In this document: positions 18,276-27,522 of the stretch, piece after piece
Layout: each line of letters starts with the position of its first letter
How positions within the stretch are numbered: position 1 is the first letter of the stretch
Assembly: GCA_903883945.1 (NCBI GenBank)
Contig: CAISCV010000204.1
Coordinates: 1 to 35,217 of the forward strand
Source of the DNA: an uncultured Chitinophagaceae bacterium
GTDB taxonomy: Bacteria > Bacteroidota > Bacteroidia > Chitinophagales > Chitinophagaceae
Direction of reading: 5' to 3'
DNA length: 35,217 nucleotides
Program-made: the position numbers and the translations under genes
Notes under the pieces: model-generated
What the model was told of the DNA's origin: nothing
The model's input: the letters and a program-made list of their open reading frames with translations, nothing else
The model's database searches: none

Positions 18276-19118
18276 TTATGTCATTTGTTTGAAAATGTTG
18301 TCTATTTCTTCTTTTGATTTGGGACTTTTGAGTTTACTAGCATAAAGATTTTGTGAGTTTAATAGTGTACCATTCTTGGAATAGAACAAAGCAGATTTCT
18401 CAATTGACCTCGGTATAAAATTGGTAAAAGTTACTTTGAACCTGTCTAGAATGTAACAAAAAATGGCAGTTTCACAGTGGAGATGAATTTGGGGACTTGT
18501 TGTTTTAATATCTTTTGAAATAAGCAATTTGAAAAATAAATCCTGCGGGGATTCTTCCTCGTTTAATAATTCTAAGTCACGACACAATAAGCTGATTACA
18601 GTTTTTAGTTTTGCCTTATCCCCAGTAAAGCCAAAGTTGTTTTTCTTTTGGATTGTAGACTTTTTGGGTTGATTAGTTTCTACTTCAATTTCTGAAAACT
18701 CAACAATCCGATTCATTGGAAGATTTAATTCTGTTAGATAAAAATCTTCAAGGGTTATAGTTGATGGTAGGTGGATTTTATTTAACTCTTGAATGTCAAA
18801 ATACAAACCGATCAATTCTAGTTTCAAATAATGCAAAACGAAATGTGTAAGAGAACTACTGCTGTTTGGCATATCCTCAAATCCTCTATCCTCAATATCC
18901 TTAACTATGCTTTTAACCAATGCTTTTATATTTCTTAGTGCTTGGTTGGTAGTGAAGATAATATCTACATTATGAGTGAATTTGGATGAATGAGCAATGA
19001 AGTAATTGTATAGCCGATGCTTTTCTTTAGAAATGAGGATTGAATAATACTTTGAGGAAAGTGTCTGTAAAGTCTGGTAACTCGGAAGTGAATAAGAGTT
19101 GCTGCAACTTAGTTTCAC
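18276..19118 (-). CDS. Hypothetical protein of the integration module (overlaps the preceding ORF)
   Basis: 280-aa open frame; true start uncertain (probably downstream of 19118). Confidence 0.6.
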   Translation of the reverse strand: MKLSCSNSYSLPSYQTLQTLSSKYYSILISKEKHRLYNYFIAHSSKFTHNVDIIFTTNQALRNIKALVKSIVKDIEDRGFEDMPNSSSSLTHFVLHYLKLELIGLYFDIQELNKIHLPSTITLEDFYLTELNLPMNRIVEFSEIEVETNQPKKSTIQKKNNFGFTGDKAKLKTVISLLCRDLELLNEEESPQDLFFKLLISKDIKTTSPQIHLHCETAIFCYILDRFKVTFTNFIPRSIEKSALFYSKNGTLLNSQNLYASKLKSPKSKEEIDNIFKQMT

Positions 19119-19326
19119 TATTGGGCTTTTGTTTGGAGAGCCACTTTAGAAAGTCGGGGTAATCGGAAACCAGATAACACACTTGCGCGAATAATTCCAA
19201 ATCATTAGCTGGGTCTTTAAAGTTTGCTTTCTTTAATTTCTCATTGAAGGATTTTATAATGGCTTCATTGATGGACCAGGGCATTAGTTCGTTGAACATA
19301 ATGCTGTTTAATATTTTAATTTCCAT
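19027..19326 (-). CDS. Hypothetical small protein of the integration module
   Basis: 99-aa open frame between the integrase gene and the 280-aa ORF, ATG start, stop immediately upstream. Confidence 0.6.
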   Translation of the reverse strand: MEIKILNSIMFNELMPWSINEAIIKSFNEKLKKANFKDPANDLELFAQVCYLVSDYPDFLKWLSKQKPNSETKLQQLLFTSELPDFTDTFLKVLFNPHF

Positions 19327-19328
19327 AA

Positions 19329-20570
19329 TTAACTTGTTAGGAATTTGGTGTAATCCAATTTCACATCATCATTGAAGCTGTCTAAATAGTTTTCGGTAAC
19401 TGCTACAGAACTATGCCCCAATGATTCTTTGATAAACTCCGTAGAAACACCCCTGCGCTTCATTACAGTTGAAAAAGTATGCCTAGCTGCGTAAGTACCT
19501 ATCTTTTGGTCTATGCCTAATTCTTTCCGTATCTTCTCCATTCTTAAGTTTACCCATTTTATAAAGCGTTTACAACGATTTTTTACCGTGATGGGGTTTA
19601 AACCTGTTTCGAGGATTGGGAATAAATAAGGATTTGAGGAATCTGTATTTTTCCACTTTTCCACTATTGCCAATGCTTTTGGATGCAAGCCTATTTTAAT
19701 TGGGCGTAAATCCTTCTTCTTGGTATTCTTAGTTTTTTGACGGATAAAATTCAAATAGCTGCCATCAATATTTGAAGGTTTTAATTGGACAATATCAGCG
19801 AAGTTAATGCCACTGCATAAATATGATAGAATCCAAAAATCTAGTGCCTTTTGTTCGTCTTCTTTTGTTGGAGTATGATTAAGTAATTTATTTATTTCAA
19901 TGTCTGATAAAGCCTTTTTAATATTTTGTCCGGATGGGATTTCGTATTTTTTGAATGGGTATTTTTCTTGTTGGAGTAAACCCGCAGCAATTACTTGATT
20001 TATTATAGCACGAAGCTGGCGAAGATAGATTCCAATAGTAGTATTTGAATTACCCTTATTAAGCATATAAGCCTCATATTCCTCCAATAAAGCTGGGGTT
20101 ACATCTTGTATGTGCAAGCCCTTTTTGAACTCATTTAAGGAGTTAATAGTAGTCCTGTATGAAGAAGCTGTACCAACCCTGCCTTTATCATTTAGTGTTT
20201 TTACATAGGTATCAAACCAATGCTGCAAAGCAGTATTATTATTAGTTTTTGTAACTGAATTACTGTAAAACAAATCTTCAAAAGCAATAAATGAAAAAGG
20301 AACTAAATCAGCAATAATCTTTTCTGCCTTTTGCTGTTTTGTATTTAGTATATTTTTTATTTCCTTTAAATTTGAATCTCTTAGCTTGGAACTATTTAAT
20401 TTTTCCCACTCTTGAATTGTTGCATGACAATTGGTTGAGAATCTTTTTTTATTTGGTTTGCAATAGATTACCATTTTAATTAAGCACTTATTTTCGGCAT
20501 TGGGTTTTGTCTTTTCAAGGTAAAAACTAACCGTAACATTCTGTTCTAACATGGTAATTCTATTAAGCAT
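19329..20570 (-). CDS. Tyrosine recombinase/integrase (Bacteroidetes type)
   Basis: Arm-type N-terminus (VSFYLEKTKPNAENKCLIKMVIYCKPNKKRFST), SAM-like domain, catalytic AARHTFSTVMKRRGVSTEFIKESLGHSSVAVTENYLDSF. ATG at 20570 or 20552 more likely than the track start at 20627. Confidence 0.93.
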   Translation of the reverse strand: MLNRITMLEQNVTVSFYLEKTKPNAENKCLIKMVIYCKPNKKRFSTNCHATIQEWEKLNSSKLRDSNLKEIKNILNTKQQKAEKIIADLVPFSFIAFEDLFYSNSVTKTNNNTALQHWFDTYVKTLNDKGRVGTASSYRTTINSLNEFKKGLHIQDVTPALLEEYEAYMLNKGNSNTTIGIYLRQLRAIINQVIAAGLLQQEKYPFKKYEIPSGQNIKKALSDIEINKLLNHTPTKEDEQKALDFWILSYLCSGINFADIVQLKPSNIDGSYLNFIRQKTKNTKKKDLRPIKIGLHPKALAIVEKWKNTDSSNPYLFPILETGLNPITVKNRCKRFIKWVNLRMEKIRKELGIDQKIGTYAARHTFSTVMKRRGVSTEFIKESLGHSSVAVTENYLDSFNDDVKLDYTKFLTS

Positions 20571-20693
20571 TGCGACCACAAATGCGACCATAAAGATACG
20601 GAATAAAGCTAAATAAAGTAGTAACAAAAGAAAATAAAAGAAGATTATAGGTTTAAATATTCTAAAAATGATAGCAAAAGATAGTATAAGAAA

Positions 20694-20750
20694 GGTAGCA
20701 GCCCCGACTCATAATCAGGGGGTCCCTGGATCATGCCCAGGTGGGCCCAC
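20694..20750 (+). other. 3' fragment of tRNA-Met(CAT): attachment-site remnant (attR-like)
   Basis: GGTAGC...cccga-CTCATAA-tcagg...cctgg-ATCATGC-ccagg-TGGGCCC-A: anticodon arm, T-arm and 3' acceptor strand present. No GGGCCCA 5' acceptor strand upstream; T-loop degenerate. Confidence 0.75.
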
Positions 20751-20758
20751 ACTACTCT

Positions 20759-20800
20759 AAAAGCAGTTACGATTAATATTCGTAGCTGCTTTTTTCTTTT
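20759..20800 (+). terminator. Rho-independent terminator following the tRNA fragment
   Basis: AAAGCAGTTACGATTAATATTCGTAGCTGCTTTTTTC hairpin plus T-tract. Confidence 0.65.
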
Positions 20801-21069
20801 AAACCCATGGGTTTAAACGCATACCAATATAAGCTGGTATAAGTAGAAAGAATCAAAGAAGAGAATAAAGCACGATGTCTGTTTATGTAAAAATTAAATT
20901 TTCCCCAGGTTTGAAGGATTGTAGTAATTATTGTTCATTGTTCAGCAATTGCTGTCTTTCCAGATAAATTACACAAGTAGCTTTCAATACTATTTACTAG
21001 GCGTCAAACCCCCATTTCATATCTTACCGAAAGCATTAAATTGTGGGTAAGCTGCAACAATTACCATTT

Positions 21070-21224
21070 ATCCACCTTTTTGATTCTCCAAGTAGAAGAA
21101 CCGGGTAAACCGAAGCGAAGAAGTAAGCGGAGGGTTTGATATTTATAAAAATAACGATGCACCCAAATGCGGTAAACCCATCCGCTTTTCTCTTCGTTGG
21201 GAAGAGGTAGGAGATGGGTGTTTG
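21070..21224. repeat. Fold-back element copy A (~155 bp, MITE-like)
   Basis: Aligns over its length with copy B at 23150; internal stem AAGCGGA-GGGTTT / AAACCC-a-TCCGCTT. Confidence 0.7.
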
Positions 21225-21363
21225 ATGGATATTTTCTCCTTTTTTATTAGATGCGATAACCTTTTTAACAACACTAATAATAATAAAGTCAATATCCCCT
21301 TTTTATAGAAATAGCTATCCAACAACCACCCACTTGATAATAGATTGTAAACGTATTTCTTTC

Positions 21364-22866
21364 TTACAAAACTGCTAATGCTGTAAGCATATTTACCCTT
21401 TCGGTTGTAAGCGATCCATTTCTAGTGGCTTTTTTTTGCGCGGTTAACCAACGGTATAAGGGGAATTTTTTCCCAGCAACTATTTTAGGTATAACATTAT
21501 TACCTGTTGTTTTGATATAACTTTCAAGACGATTAAAATAGTTTTTCCACCTTAATGCTGACGCATTATTATCAGACCATCTAATCCCAATACCATCCAA
21601 CAAATCTACTTTATCTTGTTTTAAGGGTGTAAAAGGGTGGTGCGACTTACTGTGTCTCTTTCGTTGAGTTTGACACCAGTTATGTAATTTATACTCTCTT
21701 CCTTCAGTTGCGTATGCCCTAGGCCAAAAATTATTTTCAACAACAAAACTTGCTACGTCCTCAAATTGGGTATGCCATCTCTGCTCATCGGTATATTTTC
21801 TTCCATATTTCTTATCAATAGCCAATATAAGATTCTTTTTTGAAGTAACTAATTTATTTGCTTTGATTCTCATTCTCTGAAAATGCAGCCATACAGCAAG
21901 CGAATTGTTTTTTCTGGACGTTGGGATTGCTTTGTTTCTTTTCACAAAATCCTTCAACCATCTATATTTTACTTCCCAATCTGTTTCCATGAAATATGTT
22001 TTAAAACAAATTGTATTCAATAGTTTTTGTCTTTCCTCACTCAAAGATTCAAAATTATCATATTGCCACTTGCACCATTTGTAATACTTGTCGGATTTAT
22101 ATACTCGTTGAAGCTTTAGCAGATAATTTTCTTTTATGTGTTCAAACCTTGCCATCCAATCTTCTTCCGTATCATTCGCACTAAAAGCAGGAATATAGCA
22201 AAGCGTATTCCATTTGGCAGTATGTTTGTCACTCATGCAGCCATTCGCTTTGTCTTCTAGTTGCTTACTGAACCATCTATACCGGGTCATGTTTTTATAG
22301 TGATAAGTAGAAGGTTTTGGCCATTTATCATTTGGGCTATTGACGAAATGTACCAATTCCTCAAAATTATTGTTCCATCGTTGTTCTAGTTCATCTTCAC
22401 TAAGTCCTTTATTTTGTTCTATTGGATAAATGCTTGTAGCCAAAAAAGTACATTCATCCAAAGATTCCCATTGTTCGCATTCAGAAGGTAATAGTTCTCC
22501 TTGGTCATAATAGGCCAACTGCGCAAGAATCCATACCAGTTTTTTTTCATACTTAGCGTTGCCCTTGGGATAGATTCCTTTATATAATAATCTTTTTAGT
22601 GAACTATAATGATCCTGCCAGTTAGTAAGTCGTAAGTTCCAGCTAAAACCAATTCGGTCGAGCCTTTCTATATTGTCTGCATGTAGCTTGCCATTTCTGC
22701 GTACATTCCTTATCATGGACATCCATTGGTAGAGTTTCGGTTGCTCATACTGGTTTGGAAATGGCTTATTATTAATCTTTAAAATAGTTAGTTCTGCTAT
22801 ATTATTTTCAAAACCAATTTGAAATTTGCTTTCTTTGGGCAGTTTTAGAGGGCGATATTTATTCAT
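21364..22866 (-). CDS. Stand-alone helicase-associated (HA) domain repeat protein
   Basis: Repeated ~70-aa units with W...F..L...P......L..W...QR...L...R..LL..IGF.W (e.g. LYQWMSMIRNVRRNGKLHADNIERLDRIGFSW; LHNWCQTQRKRHSKSHHPFTPLKQDKVDLLDGIGIRW). Confidence 0.75.
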   Translation of the reverse strand: MNKYRPLKLPKESKFQIGFENNIAELTILKINNKPFPNQYEQPKLYQWMSMIRNVRRNGKLHADNIERLDRIGFSWNLRLTNWQDHYSSLKRLLYKGIYPKGNAKYEKKLVWILAQLAYYDQGELLPSECEQWESLDECTFLATSIYPIEQNKGLSEDELEQRWNNNFEELVHFVNSPNDKWPKPSTYHYKNMTRYRWFSKQLEDKANGCMSDKHTAKWNTLCYIPAFSANDTEEDWMARFEHIKENYLLKLQRVYKSDKYYKWCKWQYDNFESLSEERQKLLNTICFKTYFMETDWEVKYRWLKDFVKRNKAIPTSRKNNSLAVWLHFQRMRIKANKLVTSKKNLILAIDKKYGRKYTDEQRWHTQFEDVASFVVENNFWPRAYATEGREYKLHNWCQTQRKRHSKSHHPFTPLKQDKVDLLDGIGIRWSDNNASALRWKNYFNRLESYIKTTGNNVIPKIVAGKKFPLYRWLTAQKKATRNGSLTTERVNMLTALAVL

Positions 22867-23074
22867 AATGTAGCAAGCATAGTTTTGTGCTACACCTTTA
22901 CCTACAAATATACCCTTTAATAAAACGGGAACGCAAAAGAAAAATAATGGGTAGATGTTATGAATACAAATAAATAGTAGCTGATAGTAGAAACTAATCC
23001 CAGTATTAAATACCCAATACCTTCTTTTTAAATTAAGGCTTCAAGCAGGCGGTATTGGTATGAGCGTGTAGAGT

Positions 23075-23088
23075 CGGATTATAATCCG
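23075..23088. repeat. 14-bp perfect palindrome CGGATTATAATCCG (REP-like)
   Basis: Direct reading of the sequence. Confidence 0.5.
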
Positions 23089-23149
23089 TCATTTTTGTGT
23101 GGTAATACGCATTGTAATTTGTCTTTAGGGTTGCAATTTATATTAGTTA

Positions 23150-23302
23150 CCCACCTCCAACCTTCTCCAAGTAGCAGAACCGGGTAAACCGTAGCAAAGA
23201 AATAAATGCAAGTTTTGCTATCAATAAAAATAACGACGCACACCATAGCGGCAAACCCATTTGCTATTCTCTTCGTTGAGGAAGGGTAAGAGGTGGGTGT
23301 TT
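23150..23302. repeat. Fold-back element copy B (~155 bp, MITE-like) with terminal inverted repeats
   Basis: ACCCACCTCCAACCTTCTCCAA at the left end versus TTGAGGAAGGGTAAGAGGTGGGT at the right end; shares CAAGTAG.AGAACCGGGTAAACCG, AATAAAAATAACGA.GCAC and TCTCTTCGTTG (or close variants) with copy A. Confidence 0.75.
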
Positions 23303-23621
23303 AATTTCATCCTTCACCTCCTCTCCCATCACTCCCTTCCCAAACTATTTTTTTGTTTTACCAAAGAATTATTTTTTTATTCCATTAATAAACTTCAATA
23401 GTGGTACTTTTGTGTCTTGCAAAACGATAAAGCTTTTAGTTAAGCCCGTTACCCAATATAAACCTCAACAAAGTAGTACGCATACCGGTTGCTTAAACAA
23501 ACAGAACAACCGCTGTCACCCGCACAATCACCGCTGCTTTAGTAACATCCCTAAAGCTAACGACCTTTACCCATCTATGCAAATGGTGGTAAAGCATCTA
23601 ATAATCTCGGTAGTTTTTATT

Positions 23622-23852
23622 AAAATCTCTAGAAACCCAGCGCAAATCTTTGGGAATGCGACGAAAATCTCTAGGAACCTGGAGCAAATCTCCAGAAACC
23701 TAGCTTAAATCTCTGGAAACGCGACATAAATCTCTAGGAATGCGGAATAAAACTCCGGGAACGCAATACAAATCTCTGGGAACCTAGCTTAAAACATTGG
23801 AGACTTCACACAGGTCTCCAGAAACCTAGCTTAAATCGTTAGAGATATAGCC
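23622..23852. repeat. Tandem array of 11 degenerate 21-bp units (consensus ~ nAAATCTCTrGrAACcyrGnn)
   Basis: Units start at 23622, 23643, 23664, 23685, 23706, 23727, 23748, 23769, 23790, 23811 and 23832 with no indel between them. Confidence 0.9.
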
Positions 23853-23912
23853 TAAAAAAAAGAAATCAAGTGATTTGGAAAAAACATTTTTAATTAATTT
23901 AAATTATATTTC

Positions 23913-24587
23913 ATGGTTTATAAACAAGATTGGATACCTAGAACGTATTCTAAATTTATTCCGTTTGCAAACAATTTTACGGTTATAGCCGTAAAAAACG
24001 GGACTGCCTGGAAAATTAATGCAGGTAACCTTTCCCTTTTGGGTATACAGAATGCAGATACCATTAAGTTTTATGCTATTTCTTCTGTAAAAAAAACGAG
24101 TTCAATCTCTGATAAAGAAAATACCAGAAAGGCAATTAAGGAACAAAAAGCCACTATGAGGCAAATTGGAATTGGAGAAATGAAAACAAATTTATTCATG
24201 ACCGATGTAGATCGTTCTAGTGTTGGCGTAATAAATGATAGTGGTACACATACCCTTTCTCCGGTAGCTGAAGTTGCACCTACTGCCATTTTTACCCGCA
24301 CTGGAAATCTCGGTGGGAAATTTAGATTTATTGACCCAGCAACCGAAGTAGGCGGCAGACCCGCCGGACAGGATGGTATATCCATCTCTTTTGGGTTTTA
24401 TGCCCCCGGCACAACGCCTCCGTTGGAAGTAGATTGTACACAAACGGTTCTTTTTTCTAGAAAAGTGGGTGGTGTAGTGTTTGCACCTGCCAACATTAAT
24501 AAACTTTTTATTGGTTATGTGCGCTACAAAAATACCCGTAATATATTGGGTACGGTTGCTGCTCATGTAATGGGTACGGTTTACTGA
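23913..24587 (+). CDS. Hypothetical protein, 224 aa
   Basis: Long open frame with ATG start and ordinary composition (MVYKQDWIPRTYSKFIPFANNF...); resembles Bacteroidetes DWIPR-type hypothetical proteins. Confidence 0.75.
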   Translation: MVYKQDWIPRTYSKFIPFANNFTVIAVKNGTAWKINAGNLSLLGIQNADTIKFYAISSVKKTSSISDKENTRKAIKEQKATMRQIGIGEMKTNLFMTDVDRSSVGVINDSGTHTLSPVAEVAPTAIFTRTGNLGGKFRFIDPATEVGGRPAGQDGISISFGFYAPGTTPPLEVDCTQTVLFSRKVGGVVFAPANINKLFIGYVRYKNTRNILGTVAAHVMGTVY

Positions 24588-24666
24588 TAATGGCTTTACG
24601 CCTCTGGTAGAAGTAGCATCGTTTTGGTTACACGCCACAAATACGCTAAGGATTCAGGATGGAAAG

Positions 24667-24738
24667 ATGAAAAAAAAGAGAATAATAATCCCGTCTTTTC
24701 TTACTGGTATCCTCGGTGTTTTTGTGGTTATTTTATGA
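24667..24738 (+). CDS. Short hydrophobic peptide or truncated gene start (MKKKRIIIPSFLTGILGVFVVIL)
   Basis: ATG and signal-anchor-like sequence; the TGA stop lies at the exact left edge of the 105-bp repeat array. Confidence 0.35.
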   Translation: MKKKRIIIPSFLTGILGVFVVIL

Positions 24739-25288
24739 AAACAATTTGCCACGAAGCCCCAAAGACAGAAAGAAGCACAAAGTATAGTCTATTTCTTTTG
24801 GTTTCCCTTAGTGCCGCTTTGCGACTTAGAGCCTTAGTAGCGAAAACAATTTGCCACGAAGCCCCAAAGACAGAAAGAAGCACAAAGTATAGTCTATTTC
24901 TTTAGGTTTCCCTTAGTGCCGCTTTGCGACTTAGAGCCTTAGTAGCGAAAACAATTTTCCACGAAGCCCCAAAGACAGAAAGAAGCACAAAGTATAGTCT
25001 ATTTCTTTTGGTTTCCCTTAGTGCCGCTTTGCGACTTAGAGCCTTAGTAGCGAAAACAATTAGCCACGAAGCCCCAAAGACAGAAAGAAGCACAAAGTAT
25101 AGTCTATTTCTTTTGGTTTCTCTTAGTGCCGCTTTGCGACTTAGAGCCTTAGTGGCGAAAACAATTTTCCACGAAGCCCCAAAGACAGAAAGAAGCACAA
25201 AGTATTATCTATTTCTTTAGGTTTTCCTCAGTGCCGCTTTGCGACTTAGAGCCTTATTAGCGAAAACAATTTGCCACGAAGACCCAAA
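24737..25288. repeat. 105-bp tandem repeat array, 5 full units plus a partial sixth
   Basis: GAAAACAAT recurs at 24737, 24842, 24947, 25052, 25157 and 25262, exactly 105 bp apart. Confidence 0.95.
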
Positions 25289-25502
25289 GACTAAACTTAA
25301 TCGCTTTCTAAACTATGTGCACTATGTATCTAGGTTCCTATATGTTTATTCTTTTTTCTCATTTTTCAAAACCAATTGTATAAACCCATATTATACATAC
25401 CTGGTCTTTCACTTCATTTTTCCTCACAAAACAAATCATTATCTTCATTAGTTAATGCTATTAAAACAGTAAACCTTAAATTGCACACCTAAAACAGTTA
25501 TT

Positions 25503-27134
25503 ATGACAATAGGCACTTTTTCATACCCGATTCCCGCAAACGAACCTACTTTTCAATATGGTCCCGGCAGTGCCGAAAAGATTGCCCTCAAGGAAAGGTT
25601 AGCTGCACTAAAGAACGATACCGTAAACATACCCATGTATATAGGGAACGAAAAAGTGTATACTGATAAAAAAATTGCGATTAACCCTCCCTACGAAAAA
25701 GATTTTGTGTTGGGGCAATTTAGTGAGGGCGACGAAACACATGTGCAACGTGCCATTGAGGCTGCCCTTGCTGCAAAAGCAGGTTGGGAAGCGATGAGCT
25801 GGGAAAATAAAGCACACATATTTTTGAAGGCAGCCGAACTTTTGTCTACCAAATATCGCTACCATATTGTGGCAGCTACGATGTTGGGACAAGGAAAAAA
25901 TGCTTTTCAGGCAGAGATAGATGCTGCTTGTGAGTTGATAGACTTCCTTCGTTTTAATGTACATTTTTTGAGTGAGATTTATAAACAACAACCCATTTCG
26001 AGCCCGGGCATGAATAACAGGGTAGAGTGGCGTCCGTTGGAAGGTTTTGTATTGGCAGTGAGTCCGTTTAACTTTACGGCTATCGCCGGTAACCTTTGTG
26101 CAAGTGCTGCCATGTGTGGCAATGTAGTGGTTTGGAAACCAGCCTACACACAGGTATATTCTGCCAACATTATCATGCAGGTATTTAAAGAAGCAGGCTT
26201 GCCCGATGGGGTTATAAACCTGATTTATGTAGATGGGCCCGTTCTTGGTAAAGTATGTTTTTCGCACCACGACTTTGCAGGTGTGCACTTTACAGGTAGC
26301 ACAGGCGTGTTCAACACCATGTGGAAATCTATCGGCGAAAACATTACGAAGTATAGAACCTATCCAAAAATTGTAGGAGAAACGGGCGGCAAAGATTTTG
26401 TGATGATTCATAAAAGTGCCGATATAGATGTGGCAGTTACCGCATTGGTGCGTGGTGCATTTGAGTACCAAGGGCAAAAGTGTAGTGCTGCATCGAGGGC
26501 ATACCTGCCAAGTAATATTGCGAAAGCTATAAAAGCAAAACTGGTAGAAACTTTGGCAACCATAAAGGTTGGAACCCCTGAAGACTTCAGCAATTTTGTG
26601 AATGCAGTAATTGATGAACGCGCTTTCGACAAGATAGTCAACTTTATAGAGACCGCTAAAAACGACCATAGGGTGAAAGTTATTGCGGGTGGAAACTACG
26701 ATAAATCTGTGGGGTACTTTATAGAACCTACGGTGCTTGAAGCCTCAGATCCTACCTATAAAACGATGTGCGAGGAGATATTTGGCCCGGTATTAACCAT
26801 CTATGTCTACGATGCAGAGGCGTACGAAGAAACGCTACATTTGGTAGATACAACTTCGCCGTATGCACTCACCGGCGCCATTATTGCCCAAGACCGTGTA
26901 GCAGTAGAATTGGCTACCAACAAATTGCGCAACTCGGCAGGCAATTTTTACGTAAATGACAAGCCAACAGGGGCAGTAGTTGGTCAGCAACCATTTGGTG
27001 GGGCCCGAGGTAGCGGTACCAATGACAAAGCAGGAAGTATTATTAATTTGTATCGTTGGCTCAGTGCTAGAACCATTAAAGAAGTATATGTACCTGTTAC
27101 AGATTACACATATCCTTTTGTGAAGGAGGCTTAG
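25503..27134 (+). CDS. pruA: L-glutamate gamma-semialdehyde (1-pyrroline-5-carboxylate) dehydrogenase
   Basis: 543 aa aldehyde dehydrogenase: VSPFNFTAIAGNLCASAAMCGNVVVWKP, VGETGGKDFVMIHKSAD, EYQGQKCSAASRAY, FGGARGSGTNDKAG. Confidence 0.93.
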   Translation: MTIGTFSYPIPANEPTFQYGPGSAEKIALKERLAALKNDTVNIPMYIGNEKVYTDKKIAINPPYEKDFVLGQFSEGDETHVQRAIEAALAAKAGWEAMSWENKAHIFLKAAELLSTKYRYHIVAATMLGQGKNAFQAEIDAACELIDFLRFNVHFLSEIYKQQPISSPGMNNRVEWRPLEGFVLAVSPFNFTAIAGNLCASAAMCGNVVVWKPAYTQVYSANIIMQVFKEAGLPDGVINLIYVDGPVLGKVCFSHHDFAGVHFTGSTGVFNTMWKSIGENITKYRTYPKIVGETGGKDFVMIHKSADIDVAVTALVRGAFEYQGQKCSAASRAYLPSNIAKAIKAKLVETLATIKVGTPEDFSNFVNAVIDERAFDKIVNFIETAKNDHRVKVIAGGNYDKSVGYFIEPTVLEASDPTYKTMCEEIFGPVLTIYVYDAEAYEETLHLVDTTSPYALTGAIIAQDRVAVELATNKLRNSAGNFYVNDKPTGAVVGQQPFGGARGSGTNDKAGSIINLYRWLSARTIKEVYVPVTDYTYPFVKEA

Positions 27135-27522
27135 GTTGAAGCCTCAAAAAGAGGATAATCTGGCAGGCAGCATACAGCAATATTCACAGAGGTTACAGGT
27201 CTAGTTAAAAAGAGAAGGCTTAGGGTAGATTCATTTTTATGAACCAATTTCTTCTCTGTGTTTCTTTCTGTATTTCCACTTTTGATAGTCTTTACAAACT
27301 GGGCTATAAAAACCTTTCTATTAAGCCTAAATTGAATGCATTGCTGTGAAAGAATGGCGTAAAGGAATCATAGCGATTTCTCTTACTCATGCCGATTTTC
27401 CAGAACCTAATGGGCATTCTTATTTTAGTTATATTAATGTGTCATGAAATAAGTGAATGCCGCATGCTTCCCCAATATATTCCTCCTTCTTTAGTGTAGT
27501 AGGTAATCGGTTTAAATACCCA

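Noticed and set aside
20694-20750. Complete functional tRNA-Met gene
   Set aside because: The 5' acceptor strand and most of the D-arm are absent, and T-loop invariant positions are altered.
23412-23708. 98-aa ORF as a gene
   Set aside because: Low-complexity, Cys/His/Asn-rich and running into the 21-bp tandem repeats, which continue past its stop with the same period.
24624-25451. 98-aa, 93-aa and 70-aa ORFs in the 105-bp repeats
   Set aside because: Both strands are open only because the period is a multiple of 3; the sequence is the tandem repeat itself.
25608-26669. 353-aa minus-strand ORF
   Set aside because: Antisense to the well-supported pruA; shadow ORF.
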